Source of the DNA: Fluviicola sp.
GTDB lineage: Bacteria; Bacteroidota; Bacteroidia; Flavobacteriales_D; Crocinitomicaceae
Length of the DNA stretch: 64,000 nt
Assembly (NCBI GenBank): GCA_029866325.1
Contig: JARWZO010000005.1
Location: forward strand, 151,049 to 215,048
Reading direction: 5' to 3'
A program made the position numbers and the translations under genes. Below the pieces are notes generated by a model. That model ran no database searches. It saw only the letters and a list, made by a program, of their open reading frames with translations, and had not been told where the DNA came from. Shown here in pieces: positions 8,902-16,804 of the stretch (position 1 is its first letter; every line of letters starts with the position of its first letter).

Positions 8902-9567
8902 CTACTTACTCAAAAACAACATCGCTACCGCCAAATCCGAAGGTGTGGTGATTTTGATATTTTCTTCGTTGCCGTCTACCAGGTAAATTGCTTCGCCGGA
9001 TTCTTCTACCAAACTGGCATCGTCGGTGATGGCATCGTGAAAATGGATGTTGTAGGCATTGCGAATGACGGATGCGTGAAACACTTGTGGCGTTTGTACG
9101 ATGCGGTAGGCTGATCGCTGAACGGCCTGACTGGTAACATGATCGATGCGGCGTAACGATTCTTTGATTTCCACTACCGGAATTACCGCTTTGTGCGAAA
9201 CAACGGCATCAAATAACCGTTCGATAGTGGCTTTTGAAACCAGTGGGCGAACACCGTCGTGTACCGCAATAATGTCTCCGGTACATACTTCAAGCGCATT
9301 TTTGATGGAATGGTAGCGTTCTTCTCCGCCTGCCACAACGAGGTGTTCGATGTGACAATCGTATTGCGTGCACAATTCTTTCCAGTCTTCGATGTATTGT
9401 TCAGGAAGCGTAAGTACCAACTGACTTCCGGGTACAAAATGGTATAAACGTTCAAGCGTATGTATCAGCACAGGACGACCGAGCAATTCCAGAAATTGCT
9501 TTGGTTGATCGGCTCCCATTCGTTTGCCGATTCCTCCTGCTGTGATGATGATAGAACGTGTTTCCAT
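8902..9567 (-). CDS. ispD: 2-C-methyl-D-erythritol 4-phosphate cytidylyltransferase
   Basis: This enzyme couples MEP with CTP to give CDP-methylerythritol in the non-mevalonate isoprenoid pathway. At 221 residues it has normal family length. The N-terminal nucleotide-binding loop ITAGGIGKRMGADQPKQF (about 8-25), the HDGVRPLVS motif (about 100-108) and VQTPQVFH (about 155-162) are all present, including the catalytic Arg/Lys of the first loop. The ATG at 9567 comes straight after a terminator-like hairpin with a T-tract (9573-9599), so expression may depend on readthrough or on a promoter inside that hairpin region. Confidence 0.97.
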   Translation of the reverse strand: METRSIIITAGGIGKRMGADQPKQFLELLGRPVLIHTLERLYHFVPGSQLVLTLPEQYIEDWKELCTQYDCHIEHLVVAGGEERYHSIKNALEVCTGDIIAVHDGVRPLVSKATIERLFDAVVSHKAVIPVVEIKESLRRIDHVTSQAVQRSAYRIVQTPQVFHASVIRNAYNIHFHDAITDDASLVEESGEAIYLVDGNEENIKITTPSDLAVAMLFLSK

Positions 9568-9571
9568 GGCA

Positions 9572-9600
9572 TAAAAAAAGTCTCTACAGCTGCAGAGACC
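9572..9600 (-). terminator. Terminator-like hairpin directly before ispD
   Basis: On the minus strand GTCTCT (9599-9594) pairs with AGAGAC (9585-9580) and is followed by TTTTTTT (9579-9573). It ends the small membrane-protein gene upstream but sits only 5 bp from the ispD ATG, so it could also work as an attenuator. Confidence 0.75.
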
Positions 9601-9619
9601 TTCGAATATGTTGATTCAA

Positions 9620-9808
9620 TTATTTCAGTTGATTCGGATCTTTTGCCGCTTTGTCGCTGAGTTTTTTCTGTGTAATCAACCAGTAGAAAAGGCCGAAAAA
9701 CCCTAGCCCGATCAACATCCAGTTAAATTTATCCCCCACCCAGTCAAAAAACTGAAATGACCACTGAAGAAAATCTGCTATCGCCTGGAAGAATGGAGTA
9801 GAACTCAT
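9620..9808 (-). CDS. Small single-pass membrane protein (DUF6341-like)
   Basis: A 62-residue protein starting at the ATG at 9808; an in-frame TTG three codons upstream is less likely. After an amphipathic N-terminus with many aromatic residues (FFQAIADFLQWSFQFFDWVGDKF) comes one transmembrane helix (WMLIGLGFFGLFYWLI) and a basic tail (TQKKLSDKAAKDPNQLK). The pattern resembles small DUF6341-type membrane proteins of Flavobacteria, though this is recognition from memory. The function is unknown. It lies upstream of ispD and ends in its own terminator. Confidence 0.7.
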   Translation of the reverse strand: MSSTPFFQAIADFLQWSFQFFDWVGDKFNWMLIGLGFFGLFYWLITQKKLSDKAAKDPNQLK

Positions 9809-9992
9809 AACAATCAAATTTTATGCAACAAAGAAAGTAATTTATTCTTACAGCACAATTGATTTGGGCATTTTTTCAACAAAAAAAGACTGTTTTGCAC
9901 AATGAAGGGTTACGGAATGTTTCTTTATAAGATGTAAACGTTTCTTCTTGTAAAAGATTCTTGCTAGTTTCAACAAACACAGCTCTAAATGT

Positions 9993-10000
9993 TATATTTG
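9993..10000 (+). promoter_or_regulatory. -7 box TATATTTG for the lipoprotein gene
   Basis: A perfect TAnnTTTG box, 18 bp before the ATG at 10019. It lies inside a longer alternative reading frame beginning at 9989, which argues for the ATG at 10019 as the true start. A TTTC at 9968-9971 could be a weak -33 element. Confidence 0.6.
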
Positions 10001-10018
10001 TCACATATTGAAAGAGAT

Positions 10019-10555
10019 ATGAAACAGGTAATGGTAGTAATCGGAGCACTGATGGTGTTATCGACAGCTTGTTCACCGCGTAATTCAGGTGGTACGGAAA
10101 CAGTGGATGTAATCGTTGAAGAAACGCCGGCAGATATGGATGTAACCCCGAAAGATTCGCTTTCCGTGTTTTACGGAACCATCACCAATACGCAGAGTTA
10201 TTGCGGAGGTGCCCGACCACCGGAAGAATTACTCAAGGAGTTGGCAACACCGAAACCTTATGGCAATCGTTCGTTGGTGTTTTTTCATACGAGTTCTCAC
10301 AAGGAATACGGATTTACAACCGACGAGCACGGACATTACGAGGTTGAGTTACCGTTGGGGAAATATGAACTTCGTCCGGGGAAACGCTACAACACCGAAG
10401 AGGAGAATTATACTTACGATCCGAATTGTACAGTGTGGATGAATCATGTGTTTACAACACTAGAGGTACTTGCTCCGCTGAGTGATAATATCAAAGATTT
10501 TACCATTCATATTCCGTGTGATCCGTGCGATCCGAATATTCGTTTGCGACCTTAA
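10019..10555 (+). CDS. Lipoprotein of unknown function with a carboxypeptidase-regulatory-like fold
   Basis: The 178-residue product begins MKQVMVVIGALMVLSTACS, a lipoprotein signal peptide with a lipobox ending in Cys18, so it is probably anchored in a membrane facing the periplasm or surface. The rest contains FYGTITNTQSYCGGARPPEEL and TDEHGHYEVELPLGKYELRPG, the typical beta-sandwich pattern of CarboxypepD_reg/transthyretin-like modules. A Cys-rich tail (CDPCDPN) follows. No specific function is recognised. The start is fixed by the promoter box at 9993. Confidence 0.75.
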   Translation: MKQVMVVIGALMVLSTACSPRNSGGTETVDVIVEETPADMDVTPKDSLSVFYGTITNTQSYCGGARPPEELLKELATPKPYGNRSLVFFHTSSHKEYGFTTDEHGHYEVELPLGKYELRPGKRYNTEEENYTYDPNCTVWMNHVFTTLEVLAPLSDNIKDFTIHIPCDPCDPNIRLRP

Positions 10556-10575
10556 AAGGGAATTATCAATTGCTG

Positions 10576-10628
10576 AATTATGAAGTAGGGTTCCTGTTCA
10601 ATGAATTAAGTGACCCTTCTTCATAATT
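10576..10628. repeat. Intergenic inverted repeat between convergent genes
   Basis: AATTATGAAG (10576-10585) pairs with CTTCATAATT (10619-10628), and AGGG (10587-10590) with CCCT (10614-10617) inside it. It lies between the lipoprotein gene and the convergent DUF2306-like gene. The rest of 10629-10805 is AT-rich with nothing else recognisable. Confidence 0.55.
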
Positions 10629-10805
10629 AACGTGAGTTCAGAGTACAGTTTAACCGATTAAAACCAACATTTTCTGGTTAAATTACTGTTCGTAATATTG
10701 CGAATTTACTACCGTTTAGTTGATATGCCAATTTGCAATTTTACGAACGGGTTTTTCACTCAAATTTAACCTTGAAGAATGCTCAATTATATAGGACAAT
10801 CCCTG

Positions 10806-11462
10806 TTAATCCTTGATAATTCGATCATTCATAATTGGCTTCCCGTTTTTCTTGCGCGTATATTTCCACGTCCAATACTGCATCAACGGAACGCCCACAA
10901 AAGTCGGTGCCAACCATGGAATCCATGCCGGTTCTACATTCCGCACATTTACGACTACAAAAGCGGTAAAAGTGGCTATATAAGAGCCCATCATAAAACC
11001 GATATGTCGCGCTAGCCATGCCAGTTTCGGAATAGTTTTACCGCGGAAAACCGAATAATACGTGCGCAAATCTATTATTACCAGCGAAAGGCAAATACTC
11101 CCGAAAACCAATAATACAATGTTGAGGGTGGCGATCATAAAAACACCTGTCACCAATCCTAAAACCGTTGCCGACCAATCGATCCAATTGGGTTTCAGTC
11201 CTTTGTTTTTCACTGATCGGTATCCGCCGATGTTTTGATAGGCCGCAAATCCGGCAATTAAGAGCAGAAACTCGTTGAGTTTAATGGTGGAGACAATTCC
11301 TGCCGATACAGCAACAATGAGCATGAGGTAAAAAAAGGTACGTCCCGTGAGTTTGTGCACGCGCTGACCTTTTTTAGAAAGGATCGCCCACAAGCCCATT
11401 CCCAATGCAGTAAATCCGGCAACAACATGGATGATCAATACGATTGTAATCAACAATTTCAT
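10806..11462 (-). CDS. Polytopic membrane protein (DUF2306-like)
   Basis: A 218-residue membrane protein starting at the ATG at 11462 (MKLLITIVLIIHVVAGFTALG). The reading frame extends upstream to 11660, but those codons lack membrane character. Six or seven hydrophobic helices are visible. A basic loop between helices 1 and 2 contains KKGQRVHKLTGRTFFY, with a conserved His-Lys-Gly-Arg arrangement typical of the DUF2306 family; another His is in ARHIGFMMGSY. DUF2306 proteins have no established function. The gene is divergent from the LytTR regulator. Confidence 0.7.
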   Translation of the reverse strand: MKLLITIVLIIHVVAGFTALGMGLWAILSKKGQRVHKLTGRTFFYLMLIVAVSAGIVSTIKLNEFLLLIAGFAAYQNIGGYRSVKNKGLKPNWIDWSATVLGLVTGVFMIATLNIVLLVFGSICLSLVIIDLRTYYSVFRGKTIPKLAWLARHIGFMMGSYIATFTAFVVVNVRNVEPAWIPWLAPTFVGVPLMQYWTWKYTRKKNGKPIMNDRIIKD

Positions 11463-11690
11463 AACGGTGTTTTTTTCTGCAAACATGCACTGTCTTGAAA
11501 CAAGATACAAACCCAAAGGGCTGAATGGAAGCTTTTGGGATTTGATGCCTTGTATTGGGCTGTTTTGACTTGTTTTGGGATGAAATGACAAGGCATTTTT
11601 CCCATGATCCGGAGAATGAATGACGAAACACTTGTCCGGAAACAGCATTGGCCGATGCATTTTCCTATTTTTACCGCAAACAAATTCGGC

Positions 11691-12536
11691 ATGTTCACAT
11701 TCTTAAACCGTCCTTACCCGCATGAGATAACACTTCGAAGCATGTTGGCTACAGCAGTGATGTTCGGATTGTTTGTTGCCGCGTTTTTGTTTTTGTTTCA
11801 ACCTTTCGGTATACAGGTGCTGGGAGATAAAAAAGCACTTGTCTGTTTAGGTTTTGGGGCGTTGTGTGCTGTCGCGATTATTTTGATGAATGGACTTATT
11901 CCATCACTTTTTCCGAAAGCATTTCAGGAACAAAACTGGACGGTTGGCAAAGAAATTCTGTGGTCGTTGGCGCATTGTGCTGTCATTGGTTTCGGCAATT
12001 CGCTTTACGTTGTTTGGCTTGGCATGGGTGCCTGGACATGGGAATTGTTCCTGACATTTGAAGTGTACACGGTGGCTGTGGGTTTGTTTCCCATTACGGT
12101 TTCTACTTTGCTGCGCGAAGTGCGACTCAATCGGATTTACCGTGAACAATCTTCCGAACTCACCACTCACTTGCATCAGTCGGAAGTACCGCATGTGCCG
12201 GTAACGCTACCGTCGGATAATAAAAACGAAGCCTTGACCCTCGACCCGGATAGCTTGCTGTACCTCGAATCAACCGACAACTATGTAACCGTATATTACC
12301 TTAAAGAAGATGTTGCGGAAAAGGTAATCTTGCGTTCTACACTCAAAGCGCAGGAGGAAGCCTTGGCAGAAATTCCCGGCATGTTTCGCGCGCACAAAAG
12401 TTATGTGGTGAATTGCAACCGCATTACCAACGTTTCAGGCAATGCACAAGGGTATAAATTGCAGTTGGAAGGTGTTGAAACGGTGATTCCGGTGTCGAGA
12501 AAACAGAATGAGGAATTGAGAAGAAGAGTTTGGTAA
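11691..12536 (+). CDS. Membrane-anchored LytTR-family transcriptional regulator
   Basis: The 281-residue protein starts at MFTFLNRPYPHEITLRSML; an upstream ATG at 11604 would add 29 residues that include promoter-like sequence. The N-terminal half has four transmembrane helices (about 20-150). After a linker the C-terminal half is a LytTR DNA-binding domain (about 175-280): LLYLESTDNYVTVYY, RSTLKAQEEAL, FRAHKSYVVNCNRI and IPVSRKQNEELR. Such proteins pair a membrane sensor with direct promoter binding and need no separate kinase. Its targets are unknown; the divergent DUF2306-like gene is one candidate. Confidence 0.85.
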   Translation: MFTFLNRPYPHEITLRSMLATAVMFGLFVAAFLFLFQPFGIQVLGDKKALVCLGFGALCAVAIILMNGLIPSLFPKAFQEQNWTVGKEILWSLAHCAVIGFGNSLYVVWLGMGAWTWELFLTFEVYTVAVGLFPITVSTLLREVRLNRIYREQSSELTTHLHQSEVPHVPVTLPSDNKNEALTLDPDSLLYLESTDNYVTVYYLKEDVAEKVILRSTLKAQEEALAEIPGMFRAHKSYVVNCNRITNVSGNAQGYKLQLEGVETVIPVSRKQNEELRRRVW

Positions 12537-12621
12537 TCTTCTTTTTTCAGACTAGATGATTGGCAAGTAGGAAAACATCCTCTCACGTCAATATCGTCTC
12601 TTGTGAATAAGCTAAATCTCA

Positions 12622-12865
12622 CCTACTTTTTTATCAAGAAAAAAGTAGGCAAAAAATCAAGGCTGTAAGCACCAATCTTGAGAACTACGGCTTGTTATGC
12701 TACCTCAACCCAACTCGTCAGCCTCAGGCTGACCATTAACGGATTGTTTTGCAAACAACCCGATGACTTTGCTCAAACAGGGCATCGGTCGCGCTTAACG
12801 CACCTTGTTCTCTTACGTTTGGTGCTTAATGCCATTTGGAGATCTCCCTTCAAAAAGTTTCTTTC
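12622..12865. repeat. Bacteroidetes-type intergenic repeat element
   Basis: It opens with a perfect 11-bp hairpin CCTACTTTTTT/AAAAAAGTAGG (12622-12632 with 12639-12649), followed by gcaaaaaatcaaggctg. A longer-range pair AAGCACCAA/TTGGTGCTT (12667-12675 with 12819-12827) brackets a central part that holds the palindrome GTCAGCCTCAGGCTGAC (12717-12733). The block ends with aaaagtttctttcttgc. The 'aaaaaagtaggcaaaaaatcaag' phrase is one I have seen as a multicopy intergenic repeat in Bacteroidetes. No gene is credible here. Confidence 0.65.
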
Positions 12866-12920
12866 TTGCTAAACAAAAATTATCTGAAACACAAAACCTG
12901 CGGACTTTACACGATTATTA

Positions 12921-13727
12921 CTAAAGAGGAATTACATCAAGGAAAGACTCGCCTTTCCAGATTTTTGAAAAGCGTGGATTATCGCATTTCTCGAATTCAA
13001 AAACACCTGTTAAAGCATTAAACGAAAAGGTGACATTGTCTTTTAAGTTTACTTCATTCTTTAAGTATTCACCTTCTTCAACAAGCTCACCAAAGGAATA
13101 ATCGCTTTTTAACAGAATTTGTTGCTTATTTGCCGATTGAACGCTTGTTTTCATAAATGCTAATGTTACTGGAGTTTCACCTGTAGTGACATAATGGGAA
13201 ACAGCATGAAACTCAAGTATAATTTTTAGTCGATTGTCAACAACCCGTACATAATAGATGGTCACATCACTATCACTTGAGCCGCTGTCTGTACTTCCAA
13301 AAACACACCAATTGTTTTTGAAATCGTAACTCAGTTTCCTTTGCCGGTAATAAAAATCTTCACCCCGATAGGTTGAAATGGAATCAAGCCTTGAAACTGA
13401 ATTTCCGACCTTTTTCACCAATGTATATTGAATGTTCATCGAAGAAAATTGCTGTTCGATGCTGTAATTGTTTTTCAGAGCAACTACATGCGTGCTATCA
13501 ATTACTTCATCAGATTGTGTCGCTTCAGCATTCGTGCTTTTGTGCGAAAGAGAAGTGCTTTTAGTGTTTGTAGACACCTTCGATTGACATTGCAACATTA
13601 GCGCGCAACCAACGATGAGTAAAGAGGAGTGTAGTGTTTTGATAAAACGAGGTTTAAGTGGTTGAAGATGTTCGATTAACACCAACAACTGCTCAAACTG
13701 AACAATTGTTGGTGTTGAATAAGACAT
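12921..13727 (-). CDS. Probable lipoprotein, function unknown
   Basis: The frame encodes up to 268 residues. A hydrophobic segment at residues 32-47 (HSSLLIVGCALMLQC) followed by Ser/Thr/Lys-rich sequence looks like a lipoprotein signal whose Cys47 would be lipidated, but about 30 residues precede it, so the true start may be an internal non-ATG codon. A near-perfect hairpin (AACACCAACAA/TTGTTGGTGTT, 13679-13689 with 13707-13717) falls within these first codons, which also argues against the upstream start. The remaining domain is soluble and unrecognised. It follows the small membrane-protein gene by only 3 bp. Confidence 0.65.
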   Translation of the reverse strand: MSYSTPTIVQFEQLLVLIEHLQPLKPRFIKTLHSSLLIVGCALMLQCQSKVSTNTKSTSLSHKSTNAEATQSDEVIDSTHVVALKNNYSIEQQFSSMNIQYTLVKKVGNSVSRLDSISTYRGEDFYYRQRKLSYDFKNNWCVFGSTDSGSSDSDVTIYYVRVVDNRLKIILEFHAVSHYVTTGETPVTLAFMKTSVQSANKQQILLKSDYSFGELVEEGEYLKNEVNLKDNVTFSFNALTGVFEFEKCDNPRFSKIWKGESFLDVIPL

Positions 13728-13730
13728 TCA

Positions 13731-14039
13731 TTATGCAGCGCTAGCACCGATTATAATCAAAATCGCAAGAGCGCTGATACATAAACCAACGATTGCACAA
13801 ATTCGTCCGGCGTTCATTTGTTTATAAGAACTTTCGTCGTAACGCCCCGGATCTTGCCGGTATGCTTCTAAATGACGTTTTGTTGTACTTAGTGTAATAA
13901 TCGACAAAATAATACCGATTAATCCTGCCAAAACAATCGAGATAATCCCCATTGCCAAAGCGCCACCCGCACCTTCTAGTTTCTCTTTTGGCTTATTGGA
14001 ATTCCAATTGGTGCCCGAGTCAATAATTTCTTCACTCAT
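13731..14039 (-). CDS. Small two-helix membrane protein (CCC-motif/DUF4190-like)
   Basis: 102 residues with a hydrophilic N-terminus, a first transmembrane segment (GALAMGIISIVLAGLIGIILSII), a loop (STTKRHLEAYRQDPGRYDESSYKQMNAGR) and a second transmembrane segment (ICAIVGLCISALAILIIIG). The loop pattern, ending in NAGRICAIVG, is characteristic of Bacteroidetes 'CCC motif' membrane proteins related to DUF4190/dispanin-like proteins, although the Cys triplet itself is replaced here. The function is unknown. It is probably co-transcribed with the lipoprotein gene that follows. Confidence 0.75.
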   Translation of the reverse strand: MSEEIIDSGTNWNSNKPKEKLEGAGGALAMGIISIVLAGLIGIILSIITLSTTKRHLEAYRQDPGRYDESSYKQMNAGRICAIVGLCISALAILIIIGASAA

Positions 14040-14105
14040 AAGTTGTAGTTTAAATAATAGTCGGTTCTAAAATAAAAGAAATTAATTGAAGTTTACCATT
14101 CCTTC

Positions 14106-14113
14106 TATCTTTG
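14106..14113 (+). promoter_or_regulatory. -7 box TATCTTTG only 8 bp before the start codon
   Basis: A perfect TAnnTTTG box with the ATG at 14122. With the usual 5-8 nt from box to +1 the transcript would be leaderless or nearly so. It also shows that the longer frame beginning at 14086 is not the real start. Confidence 0.65.
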
Positions 14114-14121
14114 TCTTTCGC

Positions 14122-15345
14122 ATGAAGAAACGTAAAAAAGCAACAGGCAAACGATCAGTCGGCCTCCTGATTCTACTTATGGTCGGAGCATTTGCTGCGT
14201 ATTATGCGTTTCAGAAGGTAGAACAGCGCAAGCACCGGAAGGAAGAAGCCGTAGTTTTGTTCGACCCGAATTTTAATTCCTTGCCTCCGAATTTTGCGCG
14301 CGAGCACCGCGATTCTATTGAAGCATTTTTTTATGATCATCTACAGCTAAAGAGCTTTCACGGTATGTTTCTAGTGGCCAAAAACGGTGAAATTATCTTT
14401 GAGCGGTATCAAGGGTTCGCTAACGAAGAAACCGATATGCGTTTTAATGCGGAAACGCCCGTTCACGTGGCTTCTATTTCCAAAACCATCACGTCCATTG
14501 CGGTATTGCGATTGGTAGATCAGCACAAAATTCAACTCGACAAAGACATTCGTCATTACCTACCTCAGGTTCCCTACAAAGGCATTACGGTGCGCATGTT
14601 GCTCAATCATCGCAGCGGCATTCCTTATTACGGTTACTTTCCCAAAGAGATCAGTCCGCCCGACAAACCCTTGACCAACAAACGTATCTTGCGCATTCTG
14701 AAACACTATCAACCAAAGCTCTATTTCCCTTCGAATACGCAATTTGCTTATTGTAACACCAACTACGCTTTGCTTGCGCTGATCGTTGAAAAAGTGACCA
14801 AACGGCGTTTCCCGAAAGCCATGGAAGAATTGGTGTTCGAGCCTTTGAATATGAAGCATTCGTTTATCTACGAACCCGCGCGTGATAGCCTCCCGATGGC
14901 GCTTTCATATAATTCGCGCGGAGTGTTGCAAGAAGTCACCGAACTAGACCTTGTTTACGGCGATAAGAACCTTTACACTACAGCCCGCGATTTGTTGCGA
15001 CTTGATAAAGCAACCTATTCAAACGAATTTCTCAGCAAAAAAATGAAAGCCGAAATGTTTAAAGGCTACAGCTATGAACGTCCCGGAAAAGCCAATTACG
15101 GTTTGGGAATTCGCATTCGGGAAGAAAAAGGCAAAACGCCGTTCTTTTTCCACACCGGCTGGTGGCATGGAAATACGGGCTGTTATGCTTCTATGCGCTC
15201 TGATACGGTTTGCATGATCATTCTTTCCAATCATTATACCCGTCGTGTGTTTGGCATTAACCGCCTGTCTTTGGCATTCGGGAATTATCCGTTTGCGCCT
15301 TTGGATCCGATGGAGAAGGAAACGGAAGAAGGGAAGGGGGAGTAG
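14122..15345 (+). CDS. Serine hydrolase, beta-lactamase/PBP family
   Basis: A 407-residue protein with a basic N-terminus and one transmembrane anchor (SVGLLILLMVGAFAAYYAF). It contains the class C beta-lactamase/DD-peptidase signatures: SISK (Ser-x-x-Lys, the nucleophile tetrad) in PVHVASISKTITSIAV, the YCN motif in FAYCNTNYALLALI, and an HTG box in FFHTGWWHGNTG. Family members are periplasmic D-aminopeptidases, esterases or penicillin-binding proteins. The substrate is unknown, and beta-lactam hydrolysis should not be assumed. The start is chosen from the promoter position. Confidence 0.9.
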   Translation: MKKRKKATGKRSVGLLILLMVGAFAAYYAFQKVEQRKHRKEEAVVLFDPNFNSLPPNFAREHRDSIEAFFYDHLQLKSFHGMFLVAKNGEIIFERYQGFANEETDMRFNAETPVHVASISKTITSIAVLRLVDQHKIQLDKDIRHYLPQVPYKGITVRMLLNHRSGIPYYGYFPKEISPPDKPLTNKRILRILKHYQPKLYFPSNTQFAYCNTNYALLALIVEKVTKRRFPKAMEELVFEPLNMKHSFIYEPARDSLPMALSYNSRGVLQEVTELDLVYGDKNLYTTARDLLRLDKATYSNEFLSKKMKAEMFKGYSYERPGKANYGLGIRIREEKGKTPFFFHTGWWHGNTGCYASMRSDTVCMIILSNHYTRRVFGINRLSLAFGNYPFAPLDPMEKETEEGKGE

Positions 15346-15350
15346 CAATT

Positions 15351-15374
15351 GCCGACAATATCGGCTTTTTTTTC
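15351..15374 (+). terminator. Rho-independent terminator of the serine hydrolase gene
   Basis: GCCGA (15351-15355) pairs with TCGGC (15361-15365) around a 5-nt loop, followed by nine Ts. It begins 5 bp after the stop codon. Confidence 0.9.
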
Positions 15375-15401
15375 GCGTTAAAACCGTAAGAAGAAGCTCT
15401 G

Positions 15402-15875
15402 ATGAACATCACATATAAACATGTTTTAATACTCTCAGCTTCATTGGCTATTGTGGCGCTTTTTGTGCCGATTGTATGGCTGGAAGTGAGTCGCGGCGGA
15501 TACAAAATGTACGGACCAACCGTACCGCATGTGTACATATACGGTGGCGCGATTACAGGTAAGGACACCTCTTTCGAAGGAATTGCTTTTGCCATTCAAT
15601 TTCAACGCATTTTTATCCTGCTGTTCATTATGCTGGGGCTGATTTCCTTCAACATCAAACGCATTTCCAGCATTTTTCGACTACTTTTTGTTCAATTATT
15701 CCTGCTGTTGCTGTTTCCGGTTTGGATGGCTCTTTATGTAAACGGAGTAATATGCAACAGTGATGGTGCCGGACTGACCGAGCATTACCACATCGGAATG
15801 CTGATCTATCTGATGCTGGTGATACTAAATATCGCAACGATAGTGCAGGTATACCGCGTTCGTGAAATTGCCTAA
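15402..15875 (+). CDS. Four-helix membrane protein, function unknown
   Basis: A 157-residue protein with four hydrophobic segments (about 7-27, 65-85, 92-115 and 130-150). The first is followed by a short extracytoplasmic loop with GGYKMYGPTVPHVYIYGG. The two Cys/Gly-rich turns give no known motif. It stands alone after a strong terminator. I do not recognise a family. Confidence 0.7.
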   Translation: MNITYKHVLILSASLAIVALFVPIVWLEVSRGGYKMYGPTVPHVYIYGGAITGKDTSFEGIAFAIQFQRIFILLFIMLGLISFNIKRISSIFRLLFVQLFLLLLFPVWMALYVNGVICNSDGAGLTEHYHIGMLIYLMLVILNIATIVQVYRVREIA

Positions 15876-16052
15876 ACAATCAAAGCCGGATATTCGGGCT
15901 CGAATTTGCCGGAAGTATGTAGTAGTAGTGTGACATGAGTTGTAGTATTTCAAACTCAAATATCCGACAATACAGTTTATCATACTAGGGTAGAAACACC
16001 TGTTTTTAAGCATGTTGATTTTTGCTTGTAGCAGATAAATGGTCGAATGAGA

Positions 16053-16676
16053 TCACTTTTTCTGAAGAATCAACTGGGTAGTCATAATCAATTCATCCGT
16101 TTTGGAAGGACGATCAAGTTCTCCTGTATGGTATTGTGGTCCCCAGATTATGGCCGGAAACACCAATTCATACCCATAATAACGGAATACATTTCCAAGT
16201 GGTGGTCCTGGATCCATGAAATCCGGATTTTCGGGCCAGCCTTGTTGTTTGTAGTGTTTACCGATTAAGCGTACGCGACAATACCGAAAACCTTGGAACA
16301 ACTTCAATTCGGGAGAAGCCGGTTCGATGTAATAAGCATAAGAAGGACTCATTTCAGTTGTCGGTTCATCAGGCGCAAGAGCTACATCGTACCAATTGGG
16401 ACAATCGCAGGCAAACATGCGGTATTCAACTTCCAATGTATCCCATTCGGTTTCTAACTCAGGAATGATCTCGTGTTTCAATAAATCGATTTGATCAACC
16501 TTGGTTGGAATGGAGTAAAGAGCCAAAACCCGCGCTGTGTCGAACGGAAGGTAGAGCGTGTCTTCGATGCTTGAGTAGGTGTTTTTGTCGCCTGAATCTG
16601 TGTTATCAATGGTCGCCTGATAACTCACTATGAGAATAAAAACGAGTGCACAAAAAGCTGATATGGCTAATTTCAT
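16053..16676 (-). CDS. Exported or membrane-anchored protein, function unknown
   Basis: The ATG at 16676 gives MKLAISAFCALVFILIVSYQ, a signal peptide or N-terminal anchor, and a mature part of about 185 residues. This contains a Cys-rich patch (YRMFACDCPNWYDV), a Pro-rich loop (PENPDFMDPGPPLGN) and a near-C-terminal GPQYHTGELDRP. The frame is open upstream to 16784, but those codons overlap the divergent gene's promoter region. No family is recognised. Confidence 0.7.
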   Translation of the reverse strand: MKLAISAFCALVFILIVSYQATIDNTDSGDKNTYSSIEDTLYLPFDTARVLALYSIPTKVDQIDLLKHEIIPELETEWDTLEVEYRMFACDCPNWYDVALAPDEPTTEMSPSYAYYIEPASPELKLFQGFRYCRVRLIGKHYKQQGWPENPDFMDPGPPLGNVFRYYGYELVFPAIIWGPQYHTGELDRPSKTDELIMTTQLILQKK

Positions 16677-16804
16677 CGGTTTTTTGTGGAACTTTTTAGC
16701 AAAAATTGAGCCGTGAATGCTGGCTGTAAAACAGGTATTTATACGCTTGCACTGAAAGCTCATTTTGAATAGATTTGTTTCCATTCACTTTAAAAAGGAT
16801 AACC

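Noticed and set aside
12678..12872. 64-codon frame within the repeat element after the LytTR gene
   Set aside because: It spans the long-range stem and the internal palindrome of the repeat and shows no protein features.
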